Assembly (NCBI GenBank): GCA_028821605.1
Contig: JAPPFM010000024.1
Coordinates: forward strand, 1 to 61,373
From: Candidatus Poribacteria bacterium
GTDB taxonomy: Bacteria; Poribacteria; WGA-4E; WGA-3G
Length of the DNA: 61,373 bases
Direction: 5' to 3'
Of this stretch, positions 50,315 through 59,170 are shown piece by piece. The notes under the pieces were generated by a model. The model saw nothing but the letters and a program-made list of their open reading frames with translations. It ran no database searches and had not been told where the DNA came from. A program made the translations under genes and the position numbers. The stretch's first letter is position 1. Each line of letters starts with the position of its first letter.

Positions 50315-51352
50315 ATGTATAAAACTGCGATATTAGGATGTAGGGGTCGCGCCCGTGCACATGCAAATGCTTACCAATTCGTCAAACGCGGTAAACTCGC
50401 GGCAATCTGCGATATGAACGAAGAACGACTCAGCGAATTCGGAGACGAATTCGATATCTCTTCACGCTACACCGATTTAGACGCGATGCTTGAGAAAGAG
50501 AAGCCGGATGTTCTCCATATCGTCACCGCCCCCGTGTTGCGGGGGACAAGTGAACGCATCCGCTATCCGCTGATGAAACAGGCATCCGATCACGGGGTGC
50601 CAGCAGTGATCATTGAAAAACCGATTGCCGTTGAAAGTGAAGATTGGAAGCAAATTGCCGGGTTGGCAGAGGAGACGAAAACGAAGTTTGCCATTAATAC
50701 ACAACTCAACTTCCACCCGAAAAATCTGGAATTAAAACAGGATGTTGCGGAAGGACGGATCGGCGAGATTAAGTTCATCGATGCCAGCGCGCGTAGCACG
50801 CCGGTTGACCAGGGGCCGCATGTGCTGCAATTAGTGTCCTCCTATATTGACAACGCACGTCCGGTTCGGGTGCTTGGACAAATCGCTGGCAGCGAGGGTT
50901 TGGATTCAGATCAACCGTCTCCGATGCATGCCGCTGGACAGGTTTTGTATGAGAACGGTCTTCACGTCTCTGTGGCGTTCGGGACAGGTATGGGGACAAC
51001 GGCATCCGATAACCCGGGTATCTACGGACACAAACGGGTCTTTGTCGTGGGAACAAAAGGCTTCGTGCATTGGCGTTTCAGTAGTTGGGAGCGTGCAACA
51101 CCAGAAGGAGGCTATGAAGGCGGTCCACTCAACTACGGCGAGCAAAATAGCGTTGCGCAGGCGAACCTCACTGAAGCTGTTTTTGATTGGTTAGATGATG
51201 AGAACAACGTGCATCCGACACATCTCAAGCAATCGCTCGCAGAGTTCAACCTGCTTTTAGGACTGTACTATAGTGGCATAACGAACCAGATTATTGACCT
51301 CCCATTTGAACCGCCTGATGGGTTAATGGATTCGCTCCGAGAAAAGTTGTAA
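50315..51352 (+). CDS. Gfo/Idh/MocA oxidoreductase, tandem copy 2, altered GxG
   Basis: The ATG at 50315 aligns with the other copies and follows GAGAGGAAACG; the longer frame from 50240 adds 25 unrelated residues. The 345-residue product has ILGCRGRARAHANAYQF, so the second Gly of the dinucleotide loop is Arg. IIEKPIAVESEDWKQIAGLA and the rest are conserved. NAD(P) binding may be weakened. It is 102 bases after copy 1. Confidence 0.8.
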   Translation: MYKTAILGCRGRARAHANAYQFVKRGKLAAICDMNEERLSEFGDEFDISSRYTDLDAMLEKEKPDVLHIVTAPVLRGTSERIRYPLMKQASDHGVPAVIIEKPIAVESEDWKQIAGLAEETKTKFAINTQLNFHPKNLELKQDVAEGRIGEIKFIDASARSTPVDQGPHVLQLVSSYIDNARPVRVLGQIAGSEGLDSDQPSPMHAAGQVLYENGLHVSVAFGTGMGTTASDNPGIYGHKRVFVVGTKGFVHWRFSSWERATPEGGYEGGPLNYGEQNSVAQANLTEAVFDWLDDENNVHPTHLKQSLAEFNLLLGLYYSGITNQIIDLPFEPPDGLMDSLREKL

Positions 51353-51502
51353 ACCGATTAACGATACACCCATAGAAAGCGGCGGAACAAATCCTGAAGA
51401 AACACCCAAGCAAACCCCTACAATGGGGAAGTTGTTGTTTTCTTAAAGTGTTATTTTATTTTTCGGTTTTACTATAATCAAAGTATTAAAGGAGACATTT
51501 TC

Positions 51503-52546
51503 ATGTACAAAACTGCGTTCTTAGGGTGTGGCGGTCGTGCCCGTGCGCACGCGGATGCTTACCGCTTCGTCAAACGCGGCAAAATCGGTGCAATCTGCGA
51601 TATGAATGAAGAACTACTCAACAGCTTCGGAGACGACTTTGAGATTTCATCACGATATACTGACCTTGATGAGATGCTTGAAAAAGAGAAACCGGATGTG
51701 CTTCACATTGTCACGGCACCGGTGTTACGCGGCACCAACCAACGGATTCGGTATTCGCTGATGAAACAGGCATCCGATGCAGGTGTGCCAGCGGCAATTG
51801 TGGAAAAGCCGATTGCCGTTGAAAGCGAGGACTGGAAACAACTTGCCGGATTAGCGGAAGAGACAGAAACGAAGTTTGTTGTTAACACACAACTCAATTT
51901 CCACCCGAAGAACCTGGAATTGAAGCGGGATGTCGCAGAAGGCAGAATCGGCGACATCAAGTTTATTGATGCCAGCGCACGGAGTACGCCGGTAGACCAG
52001 GCACCCCATGTGCTGCAACTTGTCTCTTCCTACATCGACAACTCACGTCCAGTGCGGGTGCTCGGACAGGTTTCTGGCGGCCAGGATTTGGATTCCACGC
52101 AGCCTTCCCCGATGCATGCTGCCGCTCAGGCTTTATATGCAAACGGTCTTCACGTCTCTCTTGCCTTTGGGACAGGTTTAGGACAGAAAGTGCCTAAAGA
52201 ACCGGATGCGGGTAACCACACGCACAAACGGGTCTTTGTCGTCGGAACGAAAGGGTTCGTGCACTGGCGGTTTAGCAGTTGGGAGCGTGCAACGCCAGAG
52301 GGGGGTTACGAAAGCGGGCCACTTGACTACGGCGAGCAGGATGTCATCGCACAAGGTAACCTCACCGAAGCCGTTTTCGATTGGCTTGACGATGAGAGCA
52401 ATGTGCATCCGACACATCTCAAGCAATCTCTTGCGGAGTTCAACCTACTTTTAGGGATCTACTACAGCGGCGTAACAAATGAGATTATAGATCTACCGTT
52501 TGAACCGCCTGATGGGTTGATTGATATCCTCCGAGAGAAGTTATAA
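51503..52546 (+). CDS. Gfo/Idh/MocA oxidoreductase, tandem copy 3
   Basis: A 347-residue protein with FLGCGGRARAHADAYRFVKR and AAIVEKPIAVESEDWKQLAG. It has a two-residue-longer loop (QKVPKEPDAGNHTHKRVFVV). AAAGGAGACATTTTC precedes the ATG, and an upstream TATAAT (51473 to 51478) could be a local promoter element. The leader is similar to that of copies 4 and 5. Confidence 0.85.
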   Translation: MYKTAFLGCGGRARAHADAYRFVKRGKIGAICDMNEELLNSFGDDFEISSRYTDLDEMLEKEKPDVLHIVTAPVLRGTNQRIRYSLMKQASDAGVPAAIVEKPIAVESEDWKQLAGLAEETETKFVVNTQLNFHPKNLELKRDVAEGRIGDIKFIDASARSTPVDQAPHVLQLVSSYIDNSRPVRVLGQVSGGQDLDSTQPSPMHAAAQALYANGLHVSLAFGTGLGQKVPKEPDAGNHTHKRVFVVGTKGFVHWRFSSWERATPEGGYESGPLDYGEQDVIAQGNLTEAVFDWLDDESNVHPTHLKQSLAEFNLLLGIYYSGVTNEIIDLPFEPPDGLIDILREKL

Positions 52547-52625
52547 AAAGTTAGTCTATGTTTTCCCTGTTAACATCTAACCCATTTCGGCTTGATACTC
52601 GAAATCGTATTGAAGGAGACATTTT

Positions 52626-53663
52626 ATGTATAAAACTGCGTTCTTAGGGTGTGGGGGGCGCGCCCGTGCGCACGCGAGTGCCTACCGTTTTGTCAAACGC
52701 GGCAAAATCGCTGCAATCTGCGATATGAACGAGGAGTTACTCAATAAATTTGGAGACGACTTCGACGTTTCCTCACGCTACACCGACCTTGATGAGATGC
52801 TTGAGAAGGAAAAACCGGATGTGCTTCACATCGTCACTGCGCCGGTGCTGCGGGGGACTAACCAACGGATTCGGTATTCGCTGATGAAACAGGCATCCGA
52901 TCACGGCGTGCCAGCGGCGATCGTCGAAAAACCGATTGCCGTTGAGAGCGAGGATTGGAAACAGATTGCGGGGTTAGCGGAAGAGACGAAAACAAAGTTT
53001 GTCGTCAATACGCAACTTAACTTTCATCCCCAAAACTTGGAATTGAAGCGGGATGTCGCAGAAGGTAGAATCGGTGAGATTAAGTTCATTGATGCCAGTG
53101 CACGCAGCACGCCGGTGGATCAGGCACCGCATGTGCTGCAGTTAGTATCGTCCTACATTGACAACTCGCGTCCGGTCCGTGTGTTGGGTCAAATCTCGGG
53201 GAGAGAGCAGTTGGATTCCGCGCAGCCGTCTCCGATGCATGCCGCTGGACAAGCCATATATGAGAACGGTCTTCACGTCTCTCTTGCGTTTGGTACCGGC
53301 ATGGGGACGTTGGCATCGGACAGTGAGAGTACTGTTGCGCATAAACGTGTCTTTGTTGTGGGAACAAAGGGCTTTGTCCATTGGCGTTTCAGTAGTTGGG
53401 AACGCGCAACGCCTGAAGGTGGCTACGAAGGCGGTCCGCTGAACTATGGCGAACAAGACATAGCTGCACAGGGCAACCTCACGGAGGCTGTCTTTGACTG
53501 GCTCGACGATGAGAACAACGTGCATCCGACACATCTCAAGCAATCCCTCGCGGAGTTCAACCTCCTCTTAGGGCTTTACTACAGCGGGATCACAAACGAA
53601 ATTATTGACCTCCCGTTTGAACCGCCTGATGGTTTGATGGATTCACTCCGAGAAAAGTTGTAA
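52626..53663 (+). CDS. Gfo/Idh/MocA oxidoreductase, tandem copy 4
   Basis: A 345-residue protein nearly the same as copy 3 over the N-terminal 190 residues (FLGCGGRARAHASAYRFVKR, VLRGTNQRIRYSLMKQASD). It ends SGITNEIIDLPFEPPDGLMD followed by SLREKL, as copy 2 does. GAAGGAGACATTTT precedes the ATG, the same ribosome-binding context as copies 3 and 5. Confidence 0.85.
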   Translation: MYKTAFLGCGGRARAHASAYRFVKRGKIAAICDMNEELLNKFGDDFDVSSRYTDLDEMLEKEKPDVLHIVTAPVLRGTNQRIRYSLMKQASDHGVPAAIVEKPIAVESEDWKQIAGLAEETKTKFVVNTQLNFHPQNLELKRDVAEGRIGEIKFIDASARSTPVDQAPHVLQLVSSYIDNSRPVRVLGQISGREQLDSAQPSPMHAAGQAIYENGLHVSLAFGTGMGTLASDSESTVAHKRVFVVGTKGFVHWRFSSWERATPEGGYEGGPLNYGEQDIAAQGNLTEAVFDWLDDENNVHPTHLKQSLAEFNLLLGLYYSGITNEIIDLPFEPPDGLMDSLREKL

Positions 53664-53718
53664 ACCGACAAATGTAGCGGCAGGCGAGATATTCGCTTGC
53701 CGTGAACTACGCCCAAAA

Positions 53719-53748
53719 TTGACACGCCTCCCAAACGTGTGCTATAAT
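53719..53748 (+). promoter_or_regulatory. Consensus sigma-70 promoter inside the oxidoreductase array
   Basis: TTGACA (53719 to 53724), 18-base spacer, TATAAT (53743 to 53748). Both boxes are perfect consensus. It would drive the small ORF at 53788 and copy 5. Confidence 0.75.
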
Positions 53749-53787
53749 TTACAAAAAGAGATGCACTAAAACCGAGAAAGGAATGAG

Positions 53788-53988
53788 ATGGCAAGTTTTG
53801 ATACTGCCTCCCTACGGGGCTGCGAATCGGTGCATCCACGTCTGTTTTTCTGCGAGTTGCGTTTGTCTAAGGAACTTAGAGAAAAAATCAGAGAGGCGTT
53901 GAAAATCCGGCATGAACCTAACCACAATTGTTCAAACTATAGTAAAATATTAAAGGAGACATTTTTGTGTATAAAACCGCAATGTTAG
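53788..53988 (+). CDS. Small ORF ahead of copy 5, unrecognised
   Basis: A 66-codon frame (MASFDTASLRGCESVHPRLF at its start, then a basic helix-like ELRLSKELREKIREALKI) with AAAGGAATGAG upstream and a consensus promoter 40 bases before it. Its last 22 bases overlap the start of copy 5. It may be a leader or a gene remnant; the last residues read the ribosome-binding region of copy 5. Confidence 0.3.
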   Translation: MASFDTASLRGCESVHPRLFFCELRLSKELREKIREALKIRHEPNHNCSNYSKILKETFLCIKPQC

Positions 53989-55004
53989 GGTGTGGGGGCC
54001 GCGCCCGCGCACATGCAGATGCCTACCGCTTCGTTAAAGGTGGTAAACTCGCAGCAGTCTGCGATATGAATGAAGAACTACTCAACAAATTCGGAGACGA
54101 TTTCGGTATCTCCTCGCGTTACACTGATTTAGACGAGATGCTTGAAAAGGAGAAACCCGATGTGCTTCACATCGTCACCGCACCGGTGCTACGAGGTAGT
54201 AACGAGCGTATTCGTTACCCGCTGATGAAACAGGCATCCGATGCAGGTGTGCCAGCAGCAATTGTGGAAAAGCCGATTGCTGTTGAAAGTGAAGACTGGA
54301 AGCAGATCGCAGGGTTGGCAGAAGAGACACAAACGAAGTTCGTCGTCAATACACAACTCAATTTCCACCCCCAAAACTTGGAATTGAAAGCAGATGTCGC
54401 GGCGGGCCGTATCGGCGAGATTAAGTTCATTGATGCCAGTGCACGCAGCACACCGGTTGACCAAGGTCCGCACGTGCTGCAGTTGGTGTCCTCTTATATT
54501 GATAACTCGCGTCCGGTCCGTGTCCTCGGGCAAATCTCTGGCGGTGATCACTTGGATTCAGCCCAACCCTCCCCCCAATATGCCAGCGCACGCGTGCAGT
54601 ACGAAAACGGGCTCCACGTCTCCGTGGCATTCGGGACAGCCATCGCGCCGACTGCGTCCGATGACCCGGTCGTCTTTTTCCACAAACGTGTCTTTGTCGT
54701 AGGGACGACAGGTTTCGTGCATTGGCGTTTCAGCAGTTGGGAACGCTCAACCCATGAAGGCGGTTATGAAGGCGGTCCGCTGAACTATGGTGAGCAGGAT
54801 GTCATTGCACAAGGCAACCTCACCGAGGCAGTCTTTGATTGGCTCGACGACGAGCGTAAAGTTCACCCGACGCATCTCAAACAATCGCTCGCGGAGTTCA
54901 ACTTGCTCTTGGGAATTTACTATAGCGGCATCACCAATGAAGTGATTGAACTCCCGTTTGATCCACCTGATGGATTGATGGATCAACTGAGAGACAGATT
55001 GTAA
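53967..55004 (+). CDS. Gfo/Idh/MocA oxidoreductase, tandem copy 5
   Basis: A 345-residue protein starting at GTG after AAAGGAGACATTTTT. MLGCGGRARAHADAYRFVKG and AAIVEKPIAVESEDWKQIAG are conserved. The middle differs (IAPTASDDPVVFFHKRVFVV). A TATAGTAAAAT stretch just upstream resembles the TATAAT region ahead of copy 3. Four bases separate its stop from the PhyH-type gene, so those two are likely co-transcribed. Confidence 0.85.
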   Translation: MYKTAMLGCGGRARAHADAYRFVKGGKLAAVCDMNEELLNKFGDDFGISSRYTDLDEMLEKEKPDVLHIVTAPVLRGSNERIRYPLMKQASDAGVPAAIVEKPIAVESEDWKQIAGLAEETQTKFVVNTQLNFHPQNLELKADVAAGRIGEIKFIDASARSTPVDQGPHVLQLVSSYIDNSRPVRVLGQISGGDHLDSAQPSPQYASARVQYENGLHVSVAFGTAIAPTASDDPVVFFHKRVFVVGTTGFVHWRFSSWERSTHEGGYEGGPLNYGEQDVIAQGNLTEAVFDWLDDERKVHPTHLKQSLAEFNLLLGIYYSGITNEVIELPFDPPDGLMDQLRDRL

Positions 55005-55008
55005 AACA

Positions 55009-55860
55009 ATGGGAACACATTCTGAAAGATTTGCGGAACAGGGTTATCTTGTCGTGAAATCGGCACTACTTGCAGCGGATCTCGCTCCGTTAATCGCTGT
55101 TGTCTCTGAAGTCGTTGACAAACGCGCCACTGAGCTCTATAACGAAGGGGTCATCTTCGACACCTATGAAGAAATGTCCTTTGAGCATCGCTGGTACGCT
55201 CTGCTAAAGGCGTGTGAAAGGGAAAATGAAGTCTTTGGCTGGCATACGCTTGTCTTTAGCGAAGCCCTCTTCAACCTGATAACCCATCCGAAGATCTTAG
55301 ATGTGTTAGAACTTCTTATCGGGAGCGATATTCAATTCAACGGCGACTTTTGGGTGCGTCCGAAACTCCCGAACGAAAAACTGACGACGCTCCCTTGGCA
55401 CCAAGACAGTGCGTATATGCCGCACACCGAAAATGATACGCATCTGACGGTGTGGCTTCCATTAGTCGATGTCAAAACAGAGAACGGTGCTTTGCAATTC
55501 CTACCCGGTAGCCACAAGTCGGGTTTACAAACGTATCACCGCATTCCGGGTGAAGCGTTTGCTGTCCCCGTTCTTCCACCTACTTCATCAAATACCGATA
55601 TTGATACTTTAGAGATGCAAAAAGGCGACCTGCTCGTTTTTAACAATCTGGTCTTCCATCGGTCGCTGTTCAACCGCAGCGATATGATCCGTTGGTCAGT
55701 AGATTTTCGGTTCAGTCCAACCGGTACTTCATTAGACGGGTTGTGGCACGAAGTGATTGCGTGTCCCGCTCGTGAAAGTGCAACTCGGCAGTGTCCAACA
55801 TCTTGGCAGACGTGGTCCGCACAGTGGGAAGCCAGTCCACACAAGGATCGATTTGTTTAG
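55009..55860 (+). CDS. Phytanoyl-CoA dioxygenase family protein
   Basis: A 283-residue Fe(II)/2-oxoglutarate dioxygenase. FAEQGYLVVKSALLAADLAP is the usual opening. LPWHQDSAYMPHTENDTHLT has the HxD iron ligands, LTVWLPLVDVKTENGALQFL the core strand, LPGSHKSG the conserved loop, and NNLVFHRSLFNRSD the distal His with MIRWSVDFR carrying the 2-oxoglutarate Arg. It differs clearly from the cassette member at 20925. The substrate is unknown. Confidence 0.85.
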   Translation: MGTHSERFAEQGYLVVKSALLAADLAPLIAVVSEVVDKRATELYNEGVIFDTYEEMSFEHRWYALLKACERENEVFGWHTLVFSEALFNLITHPKILDVLELLIGSDIQFNGDFWVRPKLPNEKLTTLPWHQDSAYMPHTENDTHLTVWLPLVDVKTENGALQFLPGSHKSGLQTYHRIPGEAFAVPVLPPTSSNTDIDTLEMQKGDLLVFNNLVFHRSLFNRSDMIRWSVDFRFSPTGTSLDGLWHEVIACPARESATRQCPTSWQTWSAQWEASPHKDRFV

Positions 55861-55894
55861 AGGGTATGCATAATGCCCCTGTTTTAATAAGGAA

Positions 55895-55923
55895 TTGTAT
55901 TTTTGTATTTTTTGTGTTATAAT
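55895..55923 (+). promoter_or_regulatory. Promoter of the first LamG gene
   Basis: TTGTAT (55895 to 55900), 17 bases, TATAAT (55918 to 55923) in a T-rich context, the same box pair as at 15682. About 90 bases of leader separate it from the start codon. Confidence 0.65.
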
Positions 55924-56016
55924 TTTTTTAAATAGAATACAAAGCAAATGTGCTGTACAGAAGTCGGAGCGCGTACAGAGTTTACCGATCCTTCTAACTG
56001 CACATAGGAGGTTACT

Positions 56017-56775
56017 TTGTTAAACGTAAAGGTTATTACAATTGCCCTCAGCCTGATGCTCATGTTGGGTGTGAGTCTAACCGGCTCTGCTGAGATTACT
56101 GAAGATATGATCGCAGCGGCGTGGCTGTTTGATGGTGATGCGGAAGACGTTTCGGGTAACGGATTTGATGGCGAAGTCAAAGGTGGCAAGTTTGTCGGTG
56201 GCAAAATCGGCGATGCGATCGAACTCAACGGCTCAGATGAGTGGATCGAAATTCCGAAACGGATCGGCGAGTTTGAAGAAATTACTTTCGCGCATTGGGT
56301 TAAATCTACAGGACGGGAATCGCAGTGGCGCGTTTTCTTCAACGTCAACGGCTGGAAAGCAGGCGACATCCACTATCAGCTTGCTCCGAACAATAAAGTC
56401 GAATTTTCCATTAACGGTAATCCAGGTGGCAACGACTCCTTCGCGAACTATATGGTAGCAGGTGATGAAATGGATAAATGGGTCCACATCGCAACTGCAT
56501 ACAGTGCGAAGGAGAAGAAAATCCGTTTTTACGCTAACGGTGAACTCGATATCGAACACGAGTGGGGTGGAAACCCTGGTATCCTCGACCCTGCCCGAAT
56601 TGGGGACTGGAATCAACAGAGACAGTGGGAAGGGTTAATAGACGAGTTCATCATCTTCAACACTGTTCTTGATGAAGGCGATATCCAAGCTGTTATGGAT
56701 GACGGTTTGGAAACAACGCTCGCTGTAGACCCAAAAGAGAAATTGGCTGTTACATGGGGCAGTCTAAAAAAATAA
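56017..56775 (+). CDS. Secreted LamG-domain protein 1
   Basis: It starts at TTG with AGGAGG five bases upstream. The 252-residue product has a signal peptide (VITIALSLMLMLGVSLTGSA). A LamG/concanavalin-like domain follows: AAWLFDGDAEDVSGNGFDGE, GDAIELNGSDEWIEIPKRIG, ITFAHWVKS, KWVHIATAYSAKEKKIRFYA and WEGLIDEFIIFNTVLDEGDI. The last 18 residues, LAVDPKEKLAVTWGSLKK, recur in two other proteins here. The domain probably binds glycans or calcium at the cell surface. Confidence 0.8.
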   Translation: MLNVKVITIALSLMLMLGVSLTGSAEITEDMIAAAWLFDGDAEDVSGNGFDGEVKGGKFVGGKIGDAIELNGSDEWIEIPKRIGEFEEITFAHWVKSTGRESQWRVFFNVNGWKAGDIHYQLAPNNKVEFSINGNPGGNDSFANYMVAGDEMDKWVHIATAYSAKEKKIRFYANGELDIEHEWGGNPGILDPARIGDWNQQRQWEGLIDEFIIFNTVLDEGDIQAVMDDGLETTLAVDPKEKLAVTWGSLKK

Positions 56776-56983
56776 GATAGGTGAGGCGAAACCCTGGATC
56801 GCTACGACACAGACACGCGACTTGTAGTTCGTAGGCAGTACATCGAAGATTCTATCAAGTGATTTGAGATATCCGTCAAACCTTGGTAGGCATCCCCTTC
56901 GTTAAGGGGCTGATGTGCGGACTGTTGAAATCAGGACAATAGACTTCTCTAACCAATCGTAGCGCGTAAAGGACACGCAATAT

Positions 56984-57772
56984 ATGGATTTAGGACTCAA
57001 CGGCAAACGCGCAATTGTTACGGGTGGTAGTCGAGGCATCGGTAAGCAGTGCGCACTTGCGCTTGCACGCGAGGGGGTTCATGTCTGTATCGCTGCCCGA
57101 ACTCAAGAAACCCTGAACCAAGCCCTCACGGAAATAAATCAGACTGGACATAAAGGGCACGCCGTTGCCGCAGACTTAACGACACAAGCCAATTGTGAAA
57201 GGGTCGTGCAGGCGACAATTGATCGCTTCGGTGGTGTTGATATCCTCGTCAATAACGTCGGTGCTGCTCGGAATGCCGATATTCTGGAACTGTCGCCGGA
57301 ACTGATTGATGATGCCCTCGCATTGAAAACTTATAGTTATCTACGAATGTCCCAATTAGTGATTCCCTACATGAAAGAAAACCAGTGGGGCAGAATTATC
57401 AATATCGCAGGTTCAGCAGGTACAAGTCCGACCCGCGGGAACATACCGACCGGAGCTGCCAATATCACTATTCTGAATATAACGCGCGCACTCTCGGATG
57501 CCGTCGCCGCGGATGGCATCTTGGTAAATACGGTTTGTCCGGGATTGACCAATACGGGTCGCGCCCGTACACAACAAGGTGCCAGAGCCGAACGTGAAGG
57601 CCGCGATGTTGAAGAATTACTGCAGGCACTTGGACAAGAGCTTCCCGCGGGGCGCATCGCAGAACCGGAGGAGGTTGCAAATGTTGTGACCTTCTTAGCC
57701 TCTGAAACTTGCTCCTATATGTTTGGGACCGCACTTTATATGGATGGTGGTAAGCGACGCGCAACACCGTAA
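56984..57772 (+). CDS. SDR-fold protein without the YxxxK catalytic pair
   Basis: A 262-residue short-chain dehydrogenase-like protein. RAIVTGGSRGIGKQCALALA is the TGxxxGIG motif and DILVNNVGAAR the NNxG motif. IINIAGSAGTSPTRGNIPTG is the catalytic Ser region. Where YxxxK is expected it has TGAAN (IPTGAANITILNITRAL). ILVNTVCPGLTNTGR and CSYMFGTALYMDGGKRR are normal. A subfamily of SDRs with similar substitutions is known; the activity is uncertain. Confidence 0.75.
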   Translation: MDLGLNGKRAIVTGGSRGIGKQCALALAREGVHVCIAARTQETLNQALTEINQTGHKGHAVAADLTTQANCERVVQATIDRFGGVDILVNNVGAARNADILELSPELIDDALALKTYSYLRMSQLVIPYMKENQWGRIINIAGSAGTSPTRGNIPTGAANITILNITRALSDAVAADGILVNTVCPGLTNTGRARTQQGARAEREGRDVEELLQALGQELPAGRIAEPEEVANVVTFLASETCSYMFGTALYMDGGKRRATP

Positions 57773-57807
57773 ACCGAATGCGTTGCCATTCAACCAAAAG
57801 TCTGGAA

Positions 57808-57855
57808 CCCGCACAAAGCGGGCTATTAAAGCATCCCATCCCAACAAGGGATGGG
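57808..57855 (+). terminator. Two hairpins after the SDR gene
   Basis: CCCGC acaaa GCGGG (57808 to 57822) is followed by CTATTAA. CCCATCCC aacaa GGGATGGG (57835 to 57855) is followed by TTAATATAAA. They are good stems without a clear T-run, so termination is likely but not certain. Confidence 0.4.
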
Positions 57856-57927
57856 TTAATATAAACGGCTGCAACTCGGCGCGTTTATATGAAGATTAAC
57901 TAAATATTTCGGTAATCTTTACAGATC

Positions 57928-57948
57928 GCGAGCGCAGCTCGCTCCTAC
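57928..57948 (-). repeat. REP-like hairpin with CCTAC end
   Basis: GCGAGC gca GCTCGC followed by TCCTAC, the same architecture as the phage-region copies with another stem sequence, more than 40 kb away. Confidence 0.5.
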
Positions 57949-58046
57949 CAAGAGGTTTTTGAGGCATTACCGAATTAAATTCTTAAACTTCATTAAAACA
58001 CGCTATGCCGTAATACGTGGATTAACATTCACATCTACATTAACGT

Positions 58047-58214
58047 ATGGGAACGATTTTACTCGTCTTATTCGGGATCTTCATCTTTATTGTATGTATC
58101 CTGATTCTTTTCCAAATTTTGCAAGTAATTTTTGCCTTCGTCTTTTCCGTCGCACTGTTTATCATTGTTGTCGGCGGGGCGTTCCTGATCCTCAGGAAGA
58201 TTTTTAAGGGATGA
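58047..58214 (+). CDS. Small hydrophobic membrane protein
   Basis: A 55-residue ORF almost entirely hydrophobic (MGTILLVLFGIFIFIVCILI at the start, VALFIIVVGGAFLIL near the end) with a basic tail RKIFKG. It could make two membrane spans. No ribosome-binding site is obvious. It ends 69 bases before the second LamG gene. Function unknown. Confidence 0.45.
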   Translation: MGTILLVLFGIFIFIVCILILFQILQVIFAFVFSVALFIIVVGGAFLILRKIFKG

Positions 58215-58282
58215 AGGTGCTACGCTGTGGCATTTCGCTTGCAGATTTCCCATACTTTCAACGAATCAAAGGAGATTTGATT

Positions 58283-59071
58283 GTGCTTCAAAAGGTAATT
58301 TTTGTGTTATTAACACTTGCCATCGCTCTAATCACAACCAACCTCCCTGCCCAAATTGTTGAGGACGGATTGGTCAGTTATTGGAGTTTCGATGCAAACA
58401 AAATCAGTGGAAAAACCGTCACCGACGGGACAGGCAGCTACGACGGGACTATCAAGGGTAGCCCGAAAAAGGTTGCTGGTAAGATTGGTGACGCGTTAGA
58501 ATTTGATGGAAACGAAGCGAACTTCGTCGAAATTGATAAACCTGAAGAATTTGATTTCAATGTCGATTTTACATGGTCGGCATGGATTAAGACCGATAGT
58601 TCTGGTCCCGGCGTAATTTTCGCGAAAACCGGTGGGCCCGGCACGGATGATAAGGGTCCCAAAACCTTATGGGTTCGCAATGGTGTCCTTAACTTGGATA
58701 CCGGCTGGGTTGGTAATGTCGCAGATACAGAAAACATTGCTGATAATAAGTGGCACCACATCGCTGTTACTGGCGCGCCAGAGGATAGTGCGGTTCAGTA
58801 CTATGTAGATGGTAAAGCGACAGGTAAAGGCATACTTAATCTCGCCCAATTCCCTGAAGACGACTGGGAAAACCATGTTTTCATCGGATTAGATGGCAGA
58901 GCGGACGGTGAATTTGGTGTGTTTACCGGCATCGTTGACGAATTTAGTATCTACAACAGAGTTCTTGAAGAAGCCGAAATCAATCAGAATGCTAAGTCTG
59001 AAACGGGGTTGGCAGTTGATCCGAAGGGGAAACTCGCTGCGACATGGGGTGCTATCAAAGCAAGGCGGTAG
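58283..59071 (+). CDS. Secreted LamG-domain protein 2
   Basis: The GTG at 58283 is chosen because AAAGGAG lies eight bases upstream and the signal peptide begins there (LQKVIFVLLTLAIALITTNL). The 262-residue product has LVSYWSFDANKISGKTVTDG, GDALEFDGNEANFVEIDKPE, FTWSAWIKTDSSGPGVIFAK, NKWHHIAVTG and VDEFSIYNRVLEEAEINQ, a complete LamG fold. It ends LAVDPKGKLAATWGAIKARR, related to the ends of the proteins at 56017 and 60541. Confidence 0.8.
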   Translation: MLQKVIFVLLTLAIALITTNLPAQIVEDGLVSYWSFDANKISGKTVTDGTGSYDGTIKGSPKKVAGKIGDALEFDGNEANFVEIDKPEEFDFNVDFTWSAWIKTDSSGPGVIFAKTGGPGTDDKGPKTLWVRNGVLNLDTGWVGNVADTENIADNKWHHIAVTGAPEDSAVQYYVDGKATGKGILNLAQFPEDDWENHVFIGLDGRADGEFGVFTGIVDEFSIYNRVLEEAEINQNAKSETGLAVDPKGKLAATWGAIKARR

Positions 59072-59123
59072 CATCGATAGGCTTCCCAGAGGCGCGTTCT
59101 TGCCAGCGTGCTTTTCTCTTTAT

Positions 59124-59150
59124 GTCGGCGCGTTTTAAAGGCGCGCCGAC
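59124..59150 (+). repeat. Perfect GC-rich hairpin
   Basis: GTCGGCGCG and CGCGCCGAC form a perfect 9-bp stem around ttttaaagg, just before the methyltransferase gene. It could be a terminator for the LamG gene or another palindromic repeat. Confidence 0.45.
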
Positions 59151-59170
59151 ACCACATTGTAGGGAATAGA

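Noticed and set aside
59108-59170. 21-codon extension of the methyltransferase
   Set aside because: It passes through the perfect hairpin at 59124 and lacks a ribosome-binding site; AGGGAATAGA precedes 59171.
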